Positions 1 through 8,093 of a stretch of 64,000 nucleotides of DNA are shown in pieces. The translations under genes and the position numbers were made by a program. Each line of letters starts with the position of its first letter. Positions within the stretch are counted from its first letter, which is position 1. The stretch spans positions 2,646,001 through 2,710,000 of the forward strand of contig NZ_CP120863.1 of assembly GCF_026191725.2 (NCBI RefSeq), read 5' to 3'. Source of the stretch: Roseibium porphyridii. Its GTDB lineage: Bacteria; Pseudomonadota; Alphaproteobacteria; Rhizobiales; Stappiaceae. The notes beneath the pieces are model-generated. The model was not told the origin of the DNA. It did not search any database and saw only the letters and a list, made by a program, of their open reading frames with translations.

Positions 1-139
1 GGATTGGCGTGTAAACGAACCGGCCGATACCCATAGCAGCGGCAAGCGCGCAAAGGCCGCCGATTGCAAGTGTGGCCGGATCGCGGGAGAGGGCTTTCAT
101 TCCGGTCTCGCGGCTTCCGGTATTTCCAGTCAGTGCCAT
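1..139 (-). CDS. MFS transporter, YbfB/YjiJ-like, N-terminal fragment (runs off window)
   Basis: Only the first 46 codons lie in the window; the gene continues past base 1 on the minus strand. The translation starts MALTGNTGSRETGMKALSRD and then enters a first membrane helix that ends in AAAMGIGRFVYTPI. The motif AMGIGRF followed by an aromatic residue and TP is typical of helix 1 in the YbfB/YjiJ group of major facilitator transporters. These are inner-membrane permeases of mostly unknown substrate. The second Met (MKALSRD, about base 100) is an alternative start. The family call rests on one motif, so it is moderate. Confidence 0.55.
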   Translation of the reverse strand, partial: MALTGNTGSRETGMKALSRDPATLAIGGLCALAAAMGIGRFVYTPI

Positions 140-342
140 TTAGCGCGAATGGAAGGGTCTTTGCCACTCTCGATTTGCCATGTCACTCGGCTCGTTGGAA
201 ATTCAAGCGCGTTTCGATTGCTTTGCCGGGTCCGGAACTGGATCGAGATCCAGGCCAATTTGTTGCGCTATCGGGGTTGGTCTTCTCTTAGGGCAGCCTG
301 AAACAGGACTTCTGCAGCGTCGCGTTTGCGGACCAGATTGTT

Positions 343-723
343 TCAAAGAAGAGCCTGCGCAAGGATCATCAGAACTCCCGCACCCACAATGTAGCCGGCG
401 TCTATGGCAAGTGCAGCAAAGCTCTTTTTGCAGAAAGCACCATTTGAAATCGTCAATGCGGCAGCGGCCAGAATGGCAAGAATAGCCGCGAACAGCGCAT
501 TGAATGTAGCGGTGATGCCAATCACGGTCGCCAAAAAGAACAGCCCGATTATCTGAAGCATCATGGCGCTCATCGGAGGCTTACTGTCTTTGTTGAGTTC
601 GACACCGGAACCTTGGGCCCAGGCTTTCGCAAAGAGCAACGGGGAATAAACCAGCCATCCGAACAAGAAAGCGACGACGGTGCCAGCACCAACTGCAATC
701 CAGTTTACGTTTTCAACTTCCAC
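343..723 (-). CDS. DUF1761 family small membrane protein
   Basis: This 126-residue integral membrane protein has the DUF1761 pattern: an N-terminal NWIAVGAG stretch, then a helix with GWLVYSPLLFAKAW, and three further hydrophobic helices. The family has no assigned reaction. I chose a GTG start at 723 because AAGGAGG lies five bases upstream of it; the longer frame from 762 would put that ribosome site inside the gene and adds 13 residues unlike the family. It is monocistronic between the MFS gene and a small exported protein. The product sits in the inner membrane; no catalytic residues are evident. Confidence 0.75.
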   Translation of the reverse strand: MEVENVNWIAVGAGTVVAFLFGWLVYSPLLFAKAWAQGSGVELNKDSKPPMSAMMLQIIGLFFLATVIGITATFNALFAAILAILAAAALTISNGAFCKKSFAALAIDAGYIVGAGVLMILAQALL

Positions 724-991
724 TATCGCCTCCTTACCACAGTCCGACGGGTTGCCAGACATTCAGGAACCCGCGAGCAACACTTTCATTCAACCGTAGA
801 GGTGAATTAGCAGGCGATATCCAATCAGTCAACTTAATGGTTGATTGACGTGATTGAGTTTAGCGGTCTAGCTTGAAGTGCCTGCGAACTGAGACCGTTC
901 AGGACCCGTGAAGATTTGAGGTCGTGAAATCAGGCTGTCGGCGGCACGACAGGAAACTGTTTACTGAAAAAGCCGGAGGTCTGAATGTTGC

Positions 992-1177
992 TCAGCCATG
1001 GAGCGTACAGAATTCCGGGCGTTGGCTCTGTTCTTGATTACAGCAGTTTTTATAGTTGTTGTAGCACTGGTCAAGCGAACTCCAATCACTTTCTTCAGTA
1101 TACTTTGGAAATAATGCAGCAATAATGATTGTTGCCGAAACAATAAGAGCAATCGAGTAAGTGTTTTTTAACGCCAT
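992..1177 (-). CDS. Small exported or membrane-anchored four-cysteine protein, unknown
   Basis: This 61-residue protein opens with a hydrophobic segment (about residues 6-25) followed by an acidic, Tyr/Asn-rich tail with four cysteines arranged C, CC, C. That suggests a signal anchor and a periplasmic disulfide-bonded domain. The start at 1177 has a GGAGAGAG ribosome site; a longer frame from 1243 lacks one. I do not recognise the family. It lies divergent from sodB with 268 bases between, a region that is A/T rich near 1310-1340 and may hold both promoters. Confidence 0.5.
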   Translation of the reverse strand: MALKNTYSIALIVSATIIIAALFPKYTEESDWSSLDQCYNNYKNCCNQEQSQRPEFCTLHG

Positions 1178-1445
1178 AACTCTCTCCTTGTTGTTTGGCC
1201 TCCGGTCTAATAACTTTTTTGACCTTATCAGATTGAGCAACACTTGCCGTGCTGCGGATCACACAAAGACATGTTTCCAGAAGCACTGGATCCGGAGAGA
1301 GGTCAGAATAAAAAAACAAGAAAATTTTTTTTTATTTTGCGTTACACGCTTGCCGACAGCTCATTGCAATCCTATTTTGCCGCTCGAAGCGGTTCTTCTG
1401 GCGGTTGCCCGGACCGCCGGTCACTGACCTTTTGAGGAGTTTGTC

Positions 1446-2048
1446 ATGTCATTCGAATTGCCCGACCTGCCATATGCATATGATGCCCTGGCACCTTACA
1501 TGTCTGCTGAAACCCTGGAATTTCATCATGACAAACACCACCAGGCCTATGTTACCAAAGGCAACGAGCTGCTTGCCGGCGGTGGTCTGGAAGGCAAGTC
1601 TCTTGAAGACATCGTGAAGGAGAGCTACGGCAAAAACGCACCGCTCTTCAACAACGCTGGTCAGCACTACAATCACATCCATTTCTGGAAGTGGATGAAG
1701 AAAAACGGCGGCGGCTCTTCCTTGCCGGGTGCACTTGCTTCCGCAATTGACAGTGATTTGGGCGGGTTCGACAAGTTCCGCGCTGATTTCATTGCCGCTG
1801 GCGTTGGCCAGTTCGGTTCCGGTTGGGCTTGGGTTGCCGTGAAAGACGGCAAGCTTGAGATCATGAAGACACCTAACGGCGAGAACCCGCTGGTTCACGG
1901 TGCAACACCGATCCTCGGCTGCGATGTGTGGGAGCACTCCTATTACATCGATTATCGCAATGCGCGACCGAAATATCTGGAAGCATTTGTCGACAGCATG
2001 ATCGACTGGGACTATGTGCTGGAGCTTTACGAAGCAGCCACCAGGTAA
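1446..2048 (+). CDS. sodB: Superoxide dismutase, Fe-type (Fe/Mn family)
   Basis: The enzyme disproportionates superoxide to oxygen and hydrogen peroxide in the cytosol. The 200-residue length is normal for the family. The four metal ligands are visible: His27, His74, Asp160 and His164 (in DVWEHSYY). Gln73 in NNAGQH sits at the place of the Fe-type second-sphere glutamine, where Mn enzymes usually have glycine and carry Gln elsewhere, so Fe (or cambialistic) use is inferred. There is no signal peptide. The start is fixed by GAGGAG six bases upstream of ATG. It is monocistronic and closed by a strong terminator. Confidence 0.96.
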   Translation: MSFELPDLPYAYDALAPYMSAETLEFHHDKHHQAYVTKGNELLAGGGLEGKSLEDIVKESYGKNAPLFNNAGQHYNHIHFWKWMKKNGGGSSLPGALASAIDSDLGGFDKFRADFIAAGVGQFGSGWAWVAVKDGKLEIMKTPNGENPLVHGATPILGCDVWEHSYYIDYRNARPKYLEAFVDSMIDWDYVLELYEAATR

Positions 2049-2075
2049 CATCGTCGTATCGATGTGAATACGAAG

Positions 2076-2102
2076 CCCCGGTCTCGCGACCGGGGTTTTT
2101 TG
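2076..2102 (+). terminator. Rho-independent terminator of sodB
   Basis: A perfect 8-bp GC-rich stem (CCCCGGTC at 2076-2083 with GACCGGGG at 2088-2095) closes a TCGC loop and is followed by seven T residues. It begins 27 bases after the sodB stop codon. Confidence 0.93.
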
Positions 2103-2243
2103 TTGTGTCATGCAAAGAGCGACACTTTGTTACAAAATAGGCAGGTGATCACAGGAGCGTGATTTTGATAGTGCTCCGATCTTGCGCTGTACTCAGCAAG
2201 GTATGAAATGCCATCGAACTCATGACGCGAGAGGGAGAAAAAT

Positions 2244-2705
2244 ATGCGCATTGTCAGGAAAATGGCCGTGGCCGGATTGGTTTTAGGTCTTGGTGCAGTC
2301 AGCATTGCCGCGCAGGCATCCGACGACCCCATTGAAACCCGCAAGGCAATTATGTCGTCTGTTGGTGCAGCTGCCGGTTTGGGCGGCGGCATGATGAAAG
2401 CCGAAATCGACTATGTTCCTGCTGCTGGAAAAGCAGCAATCGCCACCGTAAGAGCCGCTTCTCTGACATTTGGTGACTATTATCCTGCGGGTTCCGATCA
2501 GGGCGACACCGGGGCAGCCGCGGCGATCTGGGAAGATCCGGACGGGTTTGCCGCCGAGCTTGCAAAGTTTCAGGCTGCAACTGAAAAGGCCGCTGCGGCT
2601 TCAGGAAAAGACGGTCCGGCGGATCTTGACGCATTCAAAGGAGCCATGGGGCCGGTTCTTGCAACTTGCAAATCCTGCCACGAGACGTACCGTAAGAAGA
2701 ACTGA
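2244..2705 (+). CDS. cycP: Cytochrome c' (four-helix-bundle c-type cytochrome)
   Basis: This 153-residue protein has a Sec signal peptide (cleavage near AQA/SDD, residue 25) and a single haem motif CKSCH at residues 142-146 close to the C-terminus. That position is the hallmark of cytochrome c' (class II c cytochromes). The mature domain is helical and Ala/Lys rich as expected. These periplasmic proteins bind NO and are linked to nitrosative-stress protection; that role is family knowledge. A GAGAGGGAG ribosome site precedes the ATG. The dihaem cytochrome at 2753 follows by 47 bases, so the two are probably co-transcribed. Confidence 0.9.
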   Translation: MRIVRKMAVAGLVLGLGAVSIAAQASDDPIETRKAIMSSVGAAAGLGGGMMKAEIDYVPAAGKAAIATVRAASLTFGDYYPAGSDQGDTGAAAAIWEDPDGFAAELAKFQAATEKAAAASGKDGPADLDAFKGAMGPVLATCKSCHETYRKKN

Positions 2706-2752
2706 CCGGGCGCGATCCGGAGATTCTCTTTGGTCTTTTCGGGAGAGGCCCG

Positions 2753-3685
2753 ATGAAAAAGGCAATCCTTGTAATTGTTGTTCTGGCGGGGATTGCCGCC
2801 GCCATCGGTTGGGGCCTCTCTGCGCCCACACGAATGAGTGCGGAACAGGCGTCCGCGCTGAAAGAAGGCGATCCCGCGAAGGGTGAGCTTGTCTTCTGGG
2901 CAGGTGGCTGCGCTTCCTGCCATGCCGAGAAGGGAGCAAAGGGCGACGATCTCTTGAACCTTGGCGGCGGCTTGCGACTCGAAACGCCCTTCGGCGTGTT
3001 CGTTGCTCCCAACATTTCGTCGAGCGAGGCCGACGGGATCGGTGGCTGGTCTCTGATTGATTTTGCAAATGCAATGACGCACGGAACGTCACCTGACGGT
3101 CAGAATTTCTATCCGGCCTTTCCATATACTTCTTACGCGCGCATGACGCCGGAAGACCTTGGTGATCTTTACGCGTTCCTGGCAACGGTCCCGTCCATTG
3201 ACGGCAAAGCTGCGCCGCATGAGCTCGGCTTTCCTTTCAATATTCGCCGGGGCCTCGGGTTGTGGAAACGTATGTTCCTGGATCCGGCTCCCGTCGTTTC
3301 GCAGCCGAGTGGCGATGGCGATATAGACACTGAGCTATGGGACCGCGGCCGCTATCTCGTTGAAGGGCCAGGCCACTGCGGTGAGTGCCACACACCACGC
3401 GATTTTGCCGGCGGACTCATTTTGTCTGACTGGCTTGGCGGTGCGCCTGCTCCCACTGGAGAAGGGAGAATTCCGGACATCACGCCGACGCCAGGAGGGT
3501 TTGGCAGCTGGAGCGCTGCTGACATTGCTTACTATCTGGAAAGCGGTTTTACGCCGGAATATGATTCCGTGGGTGGTGAAATGGTGCATGTGCAGGAAAA
3601 CATGGCCCGCCTTCCAGCAAGTGACAGAAATGCGATTGCGGCCTATCTGAAAGCAATTCCAGTCGTCGCTGAACCGGCAAACTGA
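2753..3685 (+). CDS. Dihaem c-type cytochrome
   Basis: This 310-residue protein has an uncleaved or weakly cleaved N-terminal hydrophobic segment (residues 4-24) and two cytochrome c domains. The haem motifs are CASCH (53-57) and CGECH (209-213). The layout resembles the membrane-anchored dihaem cytochromes that shuttle electrons from periplasmic dehydrogenases or from cytochrome c'-type partners. Met residues suited to sixth ligation lie downstream of each motif. Being directly behind cytochrome c' suggests a common periplasmic electron-transfer job, but no dehydrogenase is nearby, so the donor is unknown. Confidence 0.85.
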   Translation: MKKAILVIVVLAGIAAAIGWGLSAPTRMSAEQASALKEGDPAKGELVFWAGGCASCHAEKGAKGDDLLNLGGGLRLETPFGVFVAPNISSSEADGIGGWSLIDFANAMTHGTSPDGQNFYPAFPYTSYARMTPEDLGDLYAFLATVPSIDGKAAPHELGFPFNIRRGLGLWKRMFLDPAPVVSQPSGDGDIDTELWDRGRYLVEGPGHCGECHTPRDFAGGLILSDWLGGAPAPTGEGRIPDITPTPGGFGSWSAADIAYYLESGFTPEYDSVGGEMVHVQENMARLPASDRNAIAAYLKAIPVVAEPAN

Positions 3686-3720
3686 CCAAAACCATCAAGT
3701 GGACGCCATCAGCCAATCTC

Positions 3721-4215
3721 ATGACATTACAGAGCAGTATCACAATATCGCCCGTGGAGAGTGCGCGGGATCTGGACACCGTGAAGGATCTCTTCCGAGC
3801 CTATGTCGACTGGCTCGATATCGACTTGTCCTACCAGGGTTTTGAAGAAGAACTTGCTGGTATGCCGGGCAAGTATGCACCTCCGAAGGGTGCTCTTTTC
3901 CTGGCAAAAGACGAGACGAATGCGATCCTTGGCTGTGTCGGCCTGAGGGCTTTTGATGAAAACGGCGCCTGTGAGATGAAGCGGCTCTATGTTCTGCCGA
4001 AAGGGCGGGGACGCGGTGTTGGAGCCGGTTTGGTCGAGCGCGTGCTTGATGCCGCCGTTACGGCTGGGTACAGCGAAATGCTACTGGATACATTGCCGTC
4101 CATGTCTGGCGCCATCAAGCTCTACAAGGCTGCGGGCTTTGTTGAAGTGCCTGCCTACTATTCTACTCCGATCGAAGAAACGATCTTTTTCAAGAAAGAC
4201 CTTTCGGTACGTTGA
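3721..4215 (+). CDS. GNAT family N-acetyltransferase
   Basis: This is a 164-residue single-domain acetyltransferase. The acetyl-CoA loop is seen in LPKGRGRGVGAGLVER (motif A, R/Q-x-x-G-x-G/A), preceded by a CEMKRLYV beta strand and followed by LDTLPSMSGAIKLYKAAGF, the typical motif B region. It has no signal peptide and acts in the cytosol. The substrate cannot be read from sequence; such short GNATs modify amino acids, antibiotics or protein N-termini. It is the last plus-strand gene before a convergent minus operon. Confidence 0.85.
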   Translation: MTLQSSITISPVESARDLDTVKDLFRAYVDWLDIDLSYQGFEEELAGMPGKYAPPKGALFLAKDETNAILGCVGLRAFDENGACEMKRLYVLPKGRGRGVGAGLVERVLDAAVTAGYSEMLLDTLPSMSGAIKLYKAAGFVEVPAYYSTPIEETIFFKKDLSVR

Positions 4216-4235
4216 AGCAGTGCATCCGGGCAGTG

Positions 4236-4610
4236 TTAAGCCGCAATGGTCGCTTCGATTTCCACCTTCAGTTCCGGCGCGAACAATCCTGAAACCATCA
4301 CAAGCGAGCTTGCTGGAACCGCGTCCTTGTATCGGGCCGAAAGCGCGGCTCTTATGCCGGGAATGTCAGCCGGGTCAGTCACGAAAACCGTAACCTTGAT
4401 GAGGTCGGCAAGTGATCTGCCAAATTGCTCTGCGATAAATTCCAATTGTTCAAGCACGGCATAGGTTTGTTCACGCGCCGAGCCTTTTTGCCGATCGGTG
4501 CCGAAGGCCGTAAAGCCGGAGGTGAAAAGCGTATCCCCGTGTCTGACGACGTGTGAGTAGGGGCCAACCGGCAGGCCAAGTTTTTCAAAGTTTTTGCGGG
4601 TCAGTGTCAT
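4236..4610 (-). CDS. RidA family protein (YjgF/YER057c/UK114)
   Basis: The 124-residue product matches the RidA fold: GPYSHVVRHGDTLFTSG near the N-terminus, a central EQLEFIAEQFGRSLADLIKV helix and the terminal strand with KVEIEATIAA. RidA proteins hydrolyse reactive enamine/imine intermediates made by PLP enzymes. The usual catalytic Arg near residue 105 (the IPxRxA/V region) is not obvious here (SSLVMVSGLFAPELKVEIEA), so it may belong to a non-archetypal Rid subgroup. The start at 4610 lies behind AAAGGA. It overlaps the upstream DUF2798 gene by 26 bases, showing translational coupling. Confidence 0.85.
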   Translation of the reverse strand: MTLTRKNFEKLGLPVGPYSHVVRHGDTLFTSGFTAFGTDRQKGSAREQTYAVLEQLEFIAEQFGRSLADLIKVTVFVTDPADIPGIRAALSARYKDAVPASSLVMVSGLFAPELKVEIEATIAA

Positions 4611-4845
4611 TTTTTGATCCTTTGAACTTGGGAAGCCGGTTTGCCAGGTAACCGGCCAGTGTTTGAGCGGGCGGGCCAAGAAGGAAGGCAAGGATGGCTG
4701 CCGGCGGCCAGGCGAGCCGAAACGCTGCCATCCATTGAGCTACAAAGCTGTCTGACCAACCCAGATTGATGAGTGTCACCCAGCAGGACATGAGAAGCGA
4801 CAGGCCGAATGACATCAGGATTGCAGCAATCAAACGGTGTTTCAT
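4585..4845 (-). CDS. DUF2798 family small membrane protein
   Basis: This 86-residue protein has two transmembrane helices: one with ILMSFGLSLLMSCWVTLINL, the other with AFRLAWPPAAILAFLLGP. The MS-x-x-VT-x-x-N-x-G and W-x-x-AF patterns mark DUF2798. The function of the family is unknown. It is the middle gene of a minus-strand operon (ABM protein, DUF2798, RidA) and its 3' end overlaps RidA by 26 bases. Confidence 0.75.
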   Translation of the reverse strand: MKHRLIAAILMSFGLSLLMSCWVTLINLGWSDSFVAQWMAAFRLAWPPAAILAFLLGPPAQTLAGYLANRLPKFKGSKNDTDPQKL

Positions 4846-4851
4846 CGGTAC

Positions 4852-5163
4852 TCAAGCTGTGTCCGGCCGAGCATTCGACCCGATTTCGCCAAGCTCTTCG
4901 ATATAGTTCACTTCTGTCAGGTTTCGCGCCAGATAGGCTTTCGTGTGTGGCATTTCAAAGTGGTCCTGTAGTGCCTGCCGGTTCGTCCAGCATTCCCACA
5001 ATGTGAACTTCTGCGGTTGTTTGAGGTTCTGACGGATTTCAAACAGGATGCAGCCGGGCTCGCTCTGGGTCTGCTCCACAAGAAGCCGCAGTCCGTTTTC
5101 AGCTTCTTTCAGGTCAGCTCCTTCCTGAAGCTCGATGCCTGCGCTTACGAAATAGTTCGACAT
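4852..5163 (-). CDS. Antibiotic biosynthesis monooxygenase (ABM) domain protein
   Basis: This 103-residue dimeric alpha-beta barrel protein shows the ABM pattern: EAENGLRLLVEQTQSEPGC, then LFEIRQNLKQPQKFTLWECW and a His in LQDHFEMPHTKAY. Relatives include YgiN-type quinol monooxygenases and haem-degrading or aldehyde-modifying enzymes. The exact reaction is not readable. The start at 5163 has GGAG six bases upstream; an ATG four codons earlier lies over that site. It is the first gene of the three-gene operon divergent from the LysR regulator, the usual arrangement for a LysR target. Confidence 0.8.
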   Translation of the reverse strand: MSNYFVSAGIELQEGADLKEAENGLRLLVEQTQSEPGCILFEIRQNLKQPQKFTLWECWTNRQALQDHFEMPHTKAYLARNLTEVNYIEELGEIGSNARPDTA

Positions 5164-5248
5164 TGCACTCTCCATTGTTGATTGGTGTGACTGCGGACTG
5201 ATGTATTGATTTCATTTATTTAAATCTATATCGAATGATGAGACTTCA

Positions 5249-5260
5249 ATTTTCGAAAAT
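5249..5260. promoter_or_regulatory. Palindrome in the LysR/ABM divergent promoter region
   Basis: A perfect 12-bp palindrome, ATTTTCGAAAAT, lies 7 bases before the lysR start in the 103-base A/T-rich divergent region. It also fits the LysR T-N11-A half-site pattern loosely. Autorepression by the adjacent LysR protein is an inference. Confidence 0.35.
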
Positions 5261-5266
5261 GAAATC

Positions 5267-6193
5267 ATGCTTGACGATCTCGCGCTTTTTATTCGCATCG
5301 CTCAAAACCGTAGCCTGTCGGCTGCAGCCAAACAGCTGGGTGTCCCGCCGGCGACCGTGACCCGGCGCTTGCGCAAATTGGAGGAAGGGATCGGTGCGCA
5401 GCTCGTTCACCGGTCCGCTCGAAAGTTTGCGCTTACATCCGAGGGGGAGGTGTATTTCGAGGCATTCGCTGATCTCCTCCAGCAGGCTGAGACTTCATTG
5501 CGAGGGTTGAGTGCGGATCTCAATGAAATGAGAGGGCCACTGCGCGTGGCGGCACCAACCAACATCTCCGTCGGCATGCTGGAACCCATGTGGTCGTCAT
5601 TCTTGAAGACCTACCCTGATATCCAGCTCACACTGCAACTGAGCAATGAAAATCAGGACCTTTTGGAGAACCGAATTGATCTGGCACTTCGGTTCGGACC
5701 ACAGACCGATCAGCGTCTCTATCAGAAACATGTCGGTCGTGTTGCAACCATGCTGGTGGCTGCGCCGGACTATCTGGCCAAAGCAGGTGCTCCGGAGAGA
5801 CCGGAAGACCTGCAGTCCCACAAACTGATCTGGGTGCCTTCGCTGCCTCATTGGCAGCTCCAGAACATGGATACGGGGGAGAAAGCAGCTCATTACCCGG
5901 CAATAAATGTAGCTGTGGACGATATCGGACTGGCCTGTCAGTTATCCGCCGGCGGACACGGTATTGCACTGTTGCCCGTCACCGAAACGTCCGGGAATAT
6001 TCTGGCAGGCCGGTTGAAATTTGTTCTGCCGCGCTGGTGCGGCCAGACACGTGAGGCTTACGCTGTGTGGCCCACAGGTCGTCTTTTAAGTGCCAGAGCC
6101 AAATGCCTGCGCGACTTTATGGAAACCTATATGGCAGAGCGGCTCATCTTTCAGGGAGAGTTGCCGGAAAGCGGGGTCAATCAAGCCGTGTAG
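5267..6193 (+). CDS. LysR family transcriptional regulator
   Basis: The 308-residue length is standard. The N-terminal winged helix-turn-helix is clear: LALFIRIAQNRSLSAAAKQL, then PPATVTRRLRKLEEGIGAQL with VHRSARKFALT. The C-terminal periplasmic-binding-like effector domain begins near residue 90 (GPLRVAAPTNIS). The pattern (RLYQKHVGRVATMLVAAPDYL) is of the CrgA/PerR-like clade that often controls oxidoreductases. It is divergent from the ABM-DUF2798-RidA operon, which is its likely target. The last 13 bases overlap the convergent lipoprotein gene. Confidence 0.92.
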   Translation: MLDDLALFIRIAQNRSLSAAAKQLGVPPATVTRRLRKLEEGIGAQLVHRSARKFALTSEGEVYFEAFADLLQQAETSLRGLSADLNEMRGPLRVAAPTNISVGMLEPMWSSFLKTYPDIQLTLQLSNENQDLLENRIDLALRFGPQTDQRLYQKHVGRVATMLVAAPDYLAKAGAPERPEDLQSHKLIWVPSLPHWQLQNMDTGEKAAHYPAINVAVDDIGLACQLSAGGHGIALLPVTETSGNILAGRLKFVLPRWCGQTREAYAVWPTGRLLSARAKCLRDFMETYMAERLIFQGELPESGVNQAV

Positions 6194-6564
6194 GTGTTGC
6201 AGCGCATGAAGCGTGGAACGTCGATATAGTCACGCATGTAAAACAGCCATGCTTGGCATTCCTGCTCTGTCTTAAAACATCCGGCCTGTGAGATCTGATA
6301 GCGCCTGTCGAAATTGATCACGCGTCCGCTGGCGATGCCTTTCCAGCCACTGCCCGTGAACGACCGGCAGTCGTAAGGTGTGTTGTAGGTGTAAGGAATA
6401 TTGCCAAGGTCCTTGGAGAAGGTCGGAGCAAAAAGCAGATCTGAAGGCGTCTGGAACTGGTTTTGACATGCGGCAAGACCAAGAGCTGCCGCAATGACCG
6501 TTGCGCGAAGACCGGTTTTGGATGCGCTAACAGCGCTCTGAAAACGGCGGACTTTGCGGGACAT
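6181..6564 (-). CDS. Putative lipoprotein, unknown family
   Basis: This 127-residue protein carries a lipoprotein signal: basic N-terminus, hydrophobic segment, then lipobox LAAC at about residues 31-34. The mature part has a NTPYDCRSFTGSGWKGIASG region and several aromatic residues, with further cysteines that could form disulfides. The start at 6564 follows GGAG; longer frames lack a site. I do not recognise the domain. It overlaps the convergent lysR gene by 13 bases. Confidence 0.65.
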   Translation of the reverse strand: MSRKVRRFQSAVSASKTGLRATVIAAALGLAACQNQFQTPSDLLFAPTFSKDLGNIPYTYNTPYDCRSFTGSGWKGIASGRVINFDRRYQISQAGCFKTEQECQAWLFYMRDYIDVPRFMRCNTYTA

Positions 6565-6763
6565 GGCAGGCTCCAGTGATATGTCGGAATCGGCCCATTC
6601 GGGCATCAAAAGACTGATTTGCAACAGGGCTCACTTGAGCCGAAGACTGGGTCAAAATCAAGTCACGAAAGGCGAAGCCCTTCACTCAAAAGAGCGAAGG
6701 GCGATCGGTCAATCTGTTTGTGGAACGCCAAAGGGCTGAACCTGTAAAAGCCGAGGTGATCTG

Positions 6764-7813
6764 TTATGCGAACGGATCTACGTTGGGCAGGTTGAAATCG
6801 AATGGATTTTCCAGGCCCTGGTCAATGTCATCCCACTGCTGATAATGCCCATCTTCCTGCAGCTGCAGTAAAACCGCTTCCAGGTGGTCACTGACCGTTC
6901 CGACTGCATCCCAGGCGTCACCCATGCCAGCCGCAAAACGGGCGATTTCGTCATAAAAGCCCTGTGGAAGCGCACCGATTTCAATCTCGTCAAGGCTGGA
7001 AAAGTAGAACGGGAATGGCGTTTCATACTCGAAAAGATAGGCCCGTTCCGCGCCGTTCAGGTAGATGATTTCACCTTCGAACATGACCGAAAGTGACATC
7101 TCGTACCTGCCGAAATCGGTCAACTGAATGTCGATAGCGAATTCGAAAATCATTTCGAATTCTGCGATCCCGTAGTCGAACGCTTCGCCATAAACCTCCA
7201 ACATCTGTTCCTGACCAAAGGCTGTCAGAACCTGGTTGCCGTGTTCATCGAAGGTTTCTGCCTGAATTGTGGTGCCAACCTCGGAGGCCATTTCCATATA
7301 GAGCTGTCGGAACTGGTTGTCGTAGAAGTTCCCTTCGAACGCCTGCATCAGCCCGCTCTGGTATTCAACGGCAACCTCCTGGCCATTGTAAAAACCGGAC
7401 TTGATTTCGGTCGCACGCTCCTCGGCGAGGGTCATGATGTCTAGCGTTCCGTCCGAGGTGCGGAACGTGTGGTTCATCATTTCAAGGCCGAAGCCGAGCT
7501 GCTGCTCTCCGGCACCATTCGCAGACTGGACTTCCGAAGTGATCCCGCCCTGTGGTCCTTCCTGCAGGTCGCCGACCGGAAGGTTGTCTTTCCCGTTGAG
7601 GGCATATGGGTCGAGGTTCAGAAAGGGCAGGGCGTGGTCCGACTGTCCTGTTCCGGTGGCCTCTGTCGCTGTTGCGTCCGTTTTAAAATCTGTACCGGGC
7701 GGACCCCCAGCATCTTTCTGGCTTGTTGTCGACTTCAAAGCATCGAGCTGCTTGTCCAGCAGCGTTGTCATGTCAAACAAGGCAGTATTACGTGATCCGA
7801 TATGAGTAGTCAT
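6764..7813 (-). CDS. Acidic protein of unknown function, no recognised domain
   Basis: The 349-residue product starts at 7813 behind GGAGAGG. The first 110 residues are low complexity (Thr, Gly, Asp, Pro rich) and look disordered. The remainder is strongly acidic and aromatic (Phe, Tyr), with long alternating stretches such as the FEMIFEFAIDIQLTDFGRYE region. It lacks a signal peptide, membrane helices and cysteine. The extreme C-terminus ends in an FDFNLPNVDPFA-like hydrophobic/acidic tail, which could be a type I secretion signal; no exporter is nearby, so this is speculative. The upstream 230 bases are AT rich. Confidence 0.6.
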   Translation of the reverse strand: MTTHIGSRNTALFDMTTLLDKQLDALKSTTSQKDAGGPPGTDFKTDATATEATGTGQSDHALPFLNLDPYALNGKDNLPVGDLQEGPQGGITSEVQSANGAGEQQLGFGLEMMNHTFRTSDGTLDIMTLAEERATEIKSGFYNGQEVAVEYQSGLMQAFEGNFYDNQFRQLYMEMASEVGTTIQAETFDEHGNQVLTAFGQEQMLEVYGEAFDYGIAEFEMIFEFAIDIQLTDFGRYEMSLSVMFEGEIIYLNGAERAYLFEYETPFPFYFSSLDEIEIGALPQGFYDEIARFAAGMGDAWDAVGTVSDHLEAVLLQLQEDGHYQQWDDIDQGLENPFDFNLPNVDPFA

Positions 7814-8040
7814 AGTGTTCCTCTCCAGAAGTGCTGCATTGATCAAAAAATGACTAATTTGATTGCGCGCTTTTGACGTGGGGAGGTTTTTTCTACTATT
7901 CAATATTAATAGTTATTCATGAACCCGATGTAATATTTTGGTTTTCGTATTAAATACATTTATGAGTTGAGGCGAAATTTTTGCAAATGATTTGGAGCTG
8001 CGTCCCTCTAGGTGGAATTTAGACTTCCAATAGTTAGAGG

Positions 8041-8070
8041 AAAAAAAAGCCGGTGCATTGCACCGGCTTT
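8041..8070 (-). terminator. Rho-independent terminator of the binding-protein gene
   Basis: Reading the minus strand, an 11-bp perfect stem (8070-8060 with 8056-8046) closes an ATT-sized loop and runs into eight T residues. It lies 24 bases after the stop codon of the substrate-binding protein gene. Confidence 0.92.
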
Positions 8071-8093
8071 CTGTATTGGAGTGGGCTGTAAAC

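Noticed and set aside
64..485. Short plus-strand ORFs near the left edge
   Set aside because: No ribosome sites or family features; they cross the start of an MFS gene and the end of a DUF1761 gene on the other strand.
1449..2111. Minus-strand ORF of 220 codons opposite sodB
   Set aside because: It is antisense to an unmistakable superoxide dismutase and also covers the sodB terminator.
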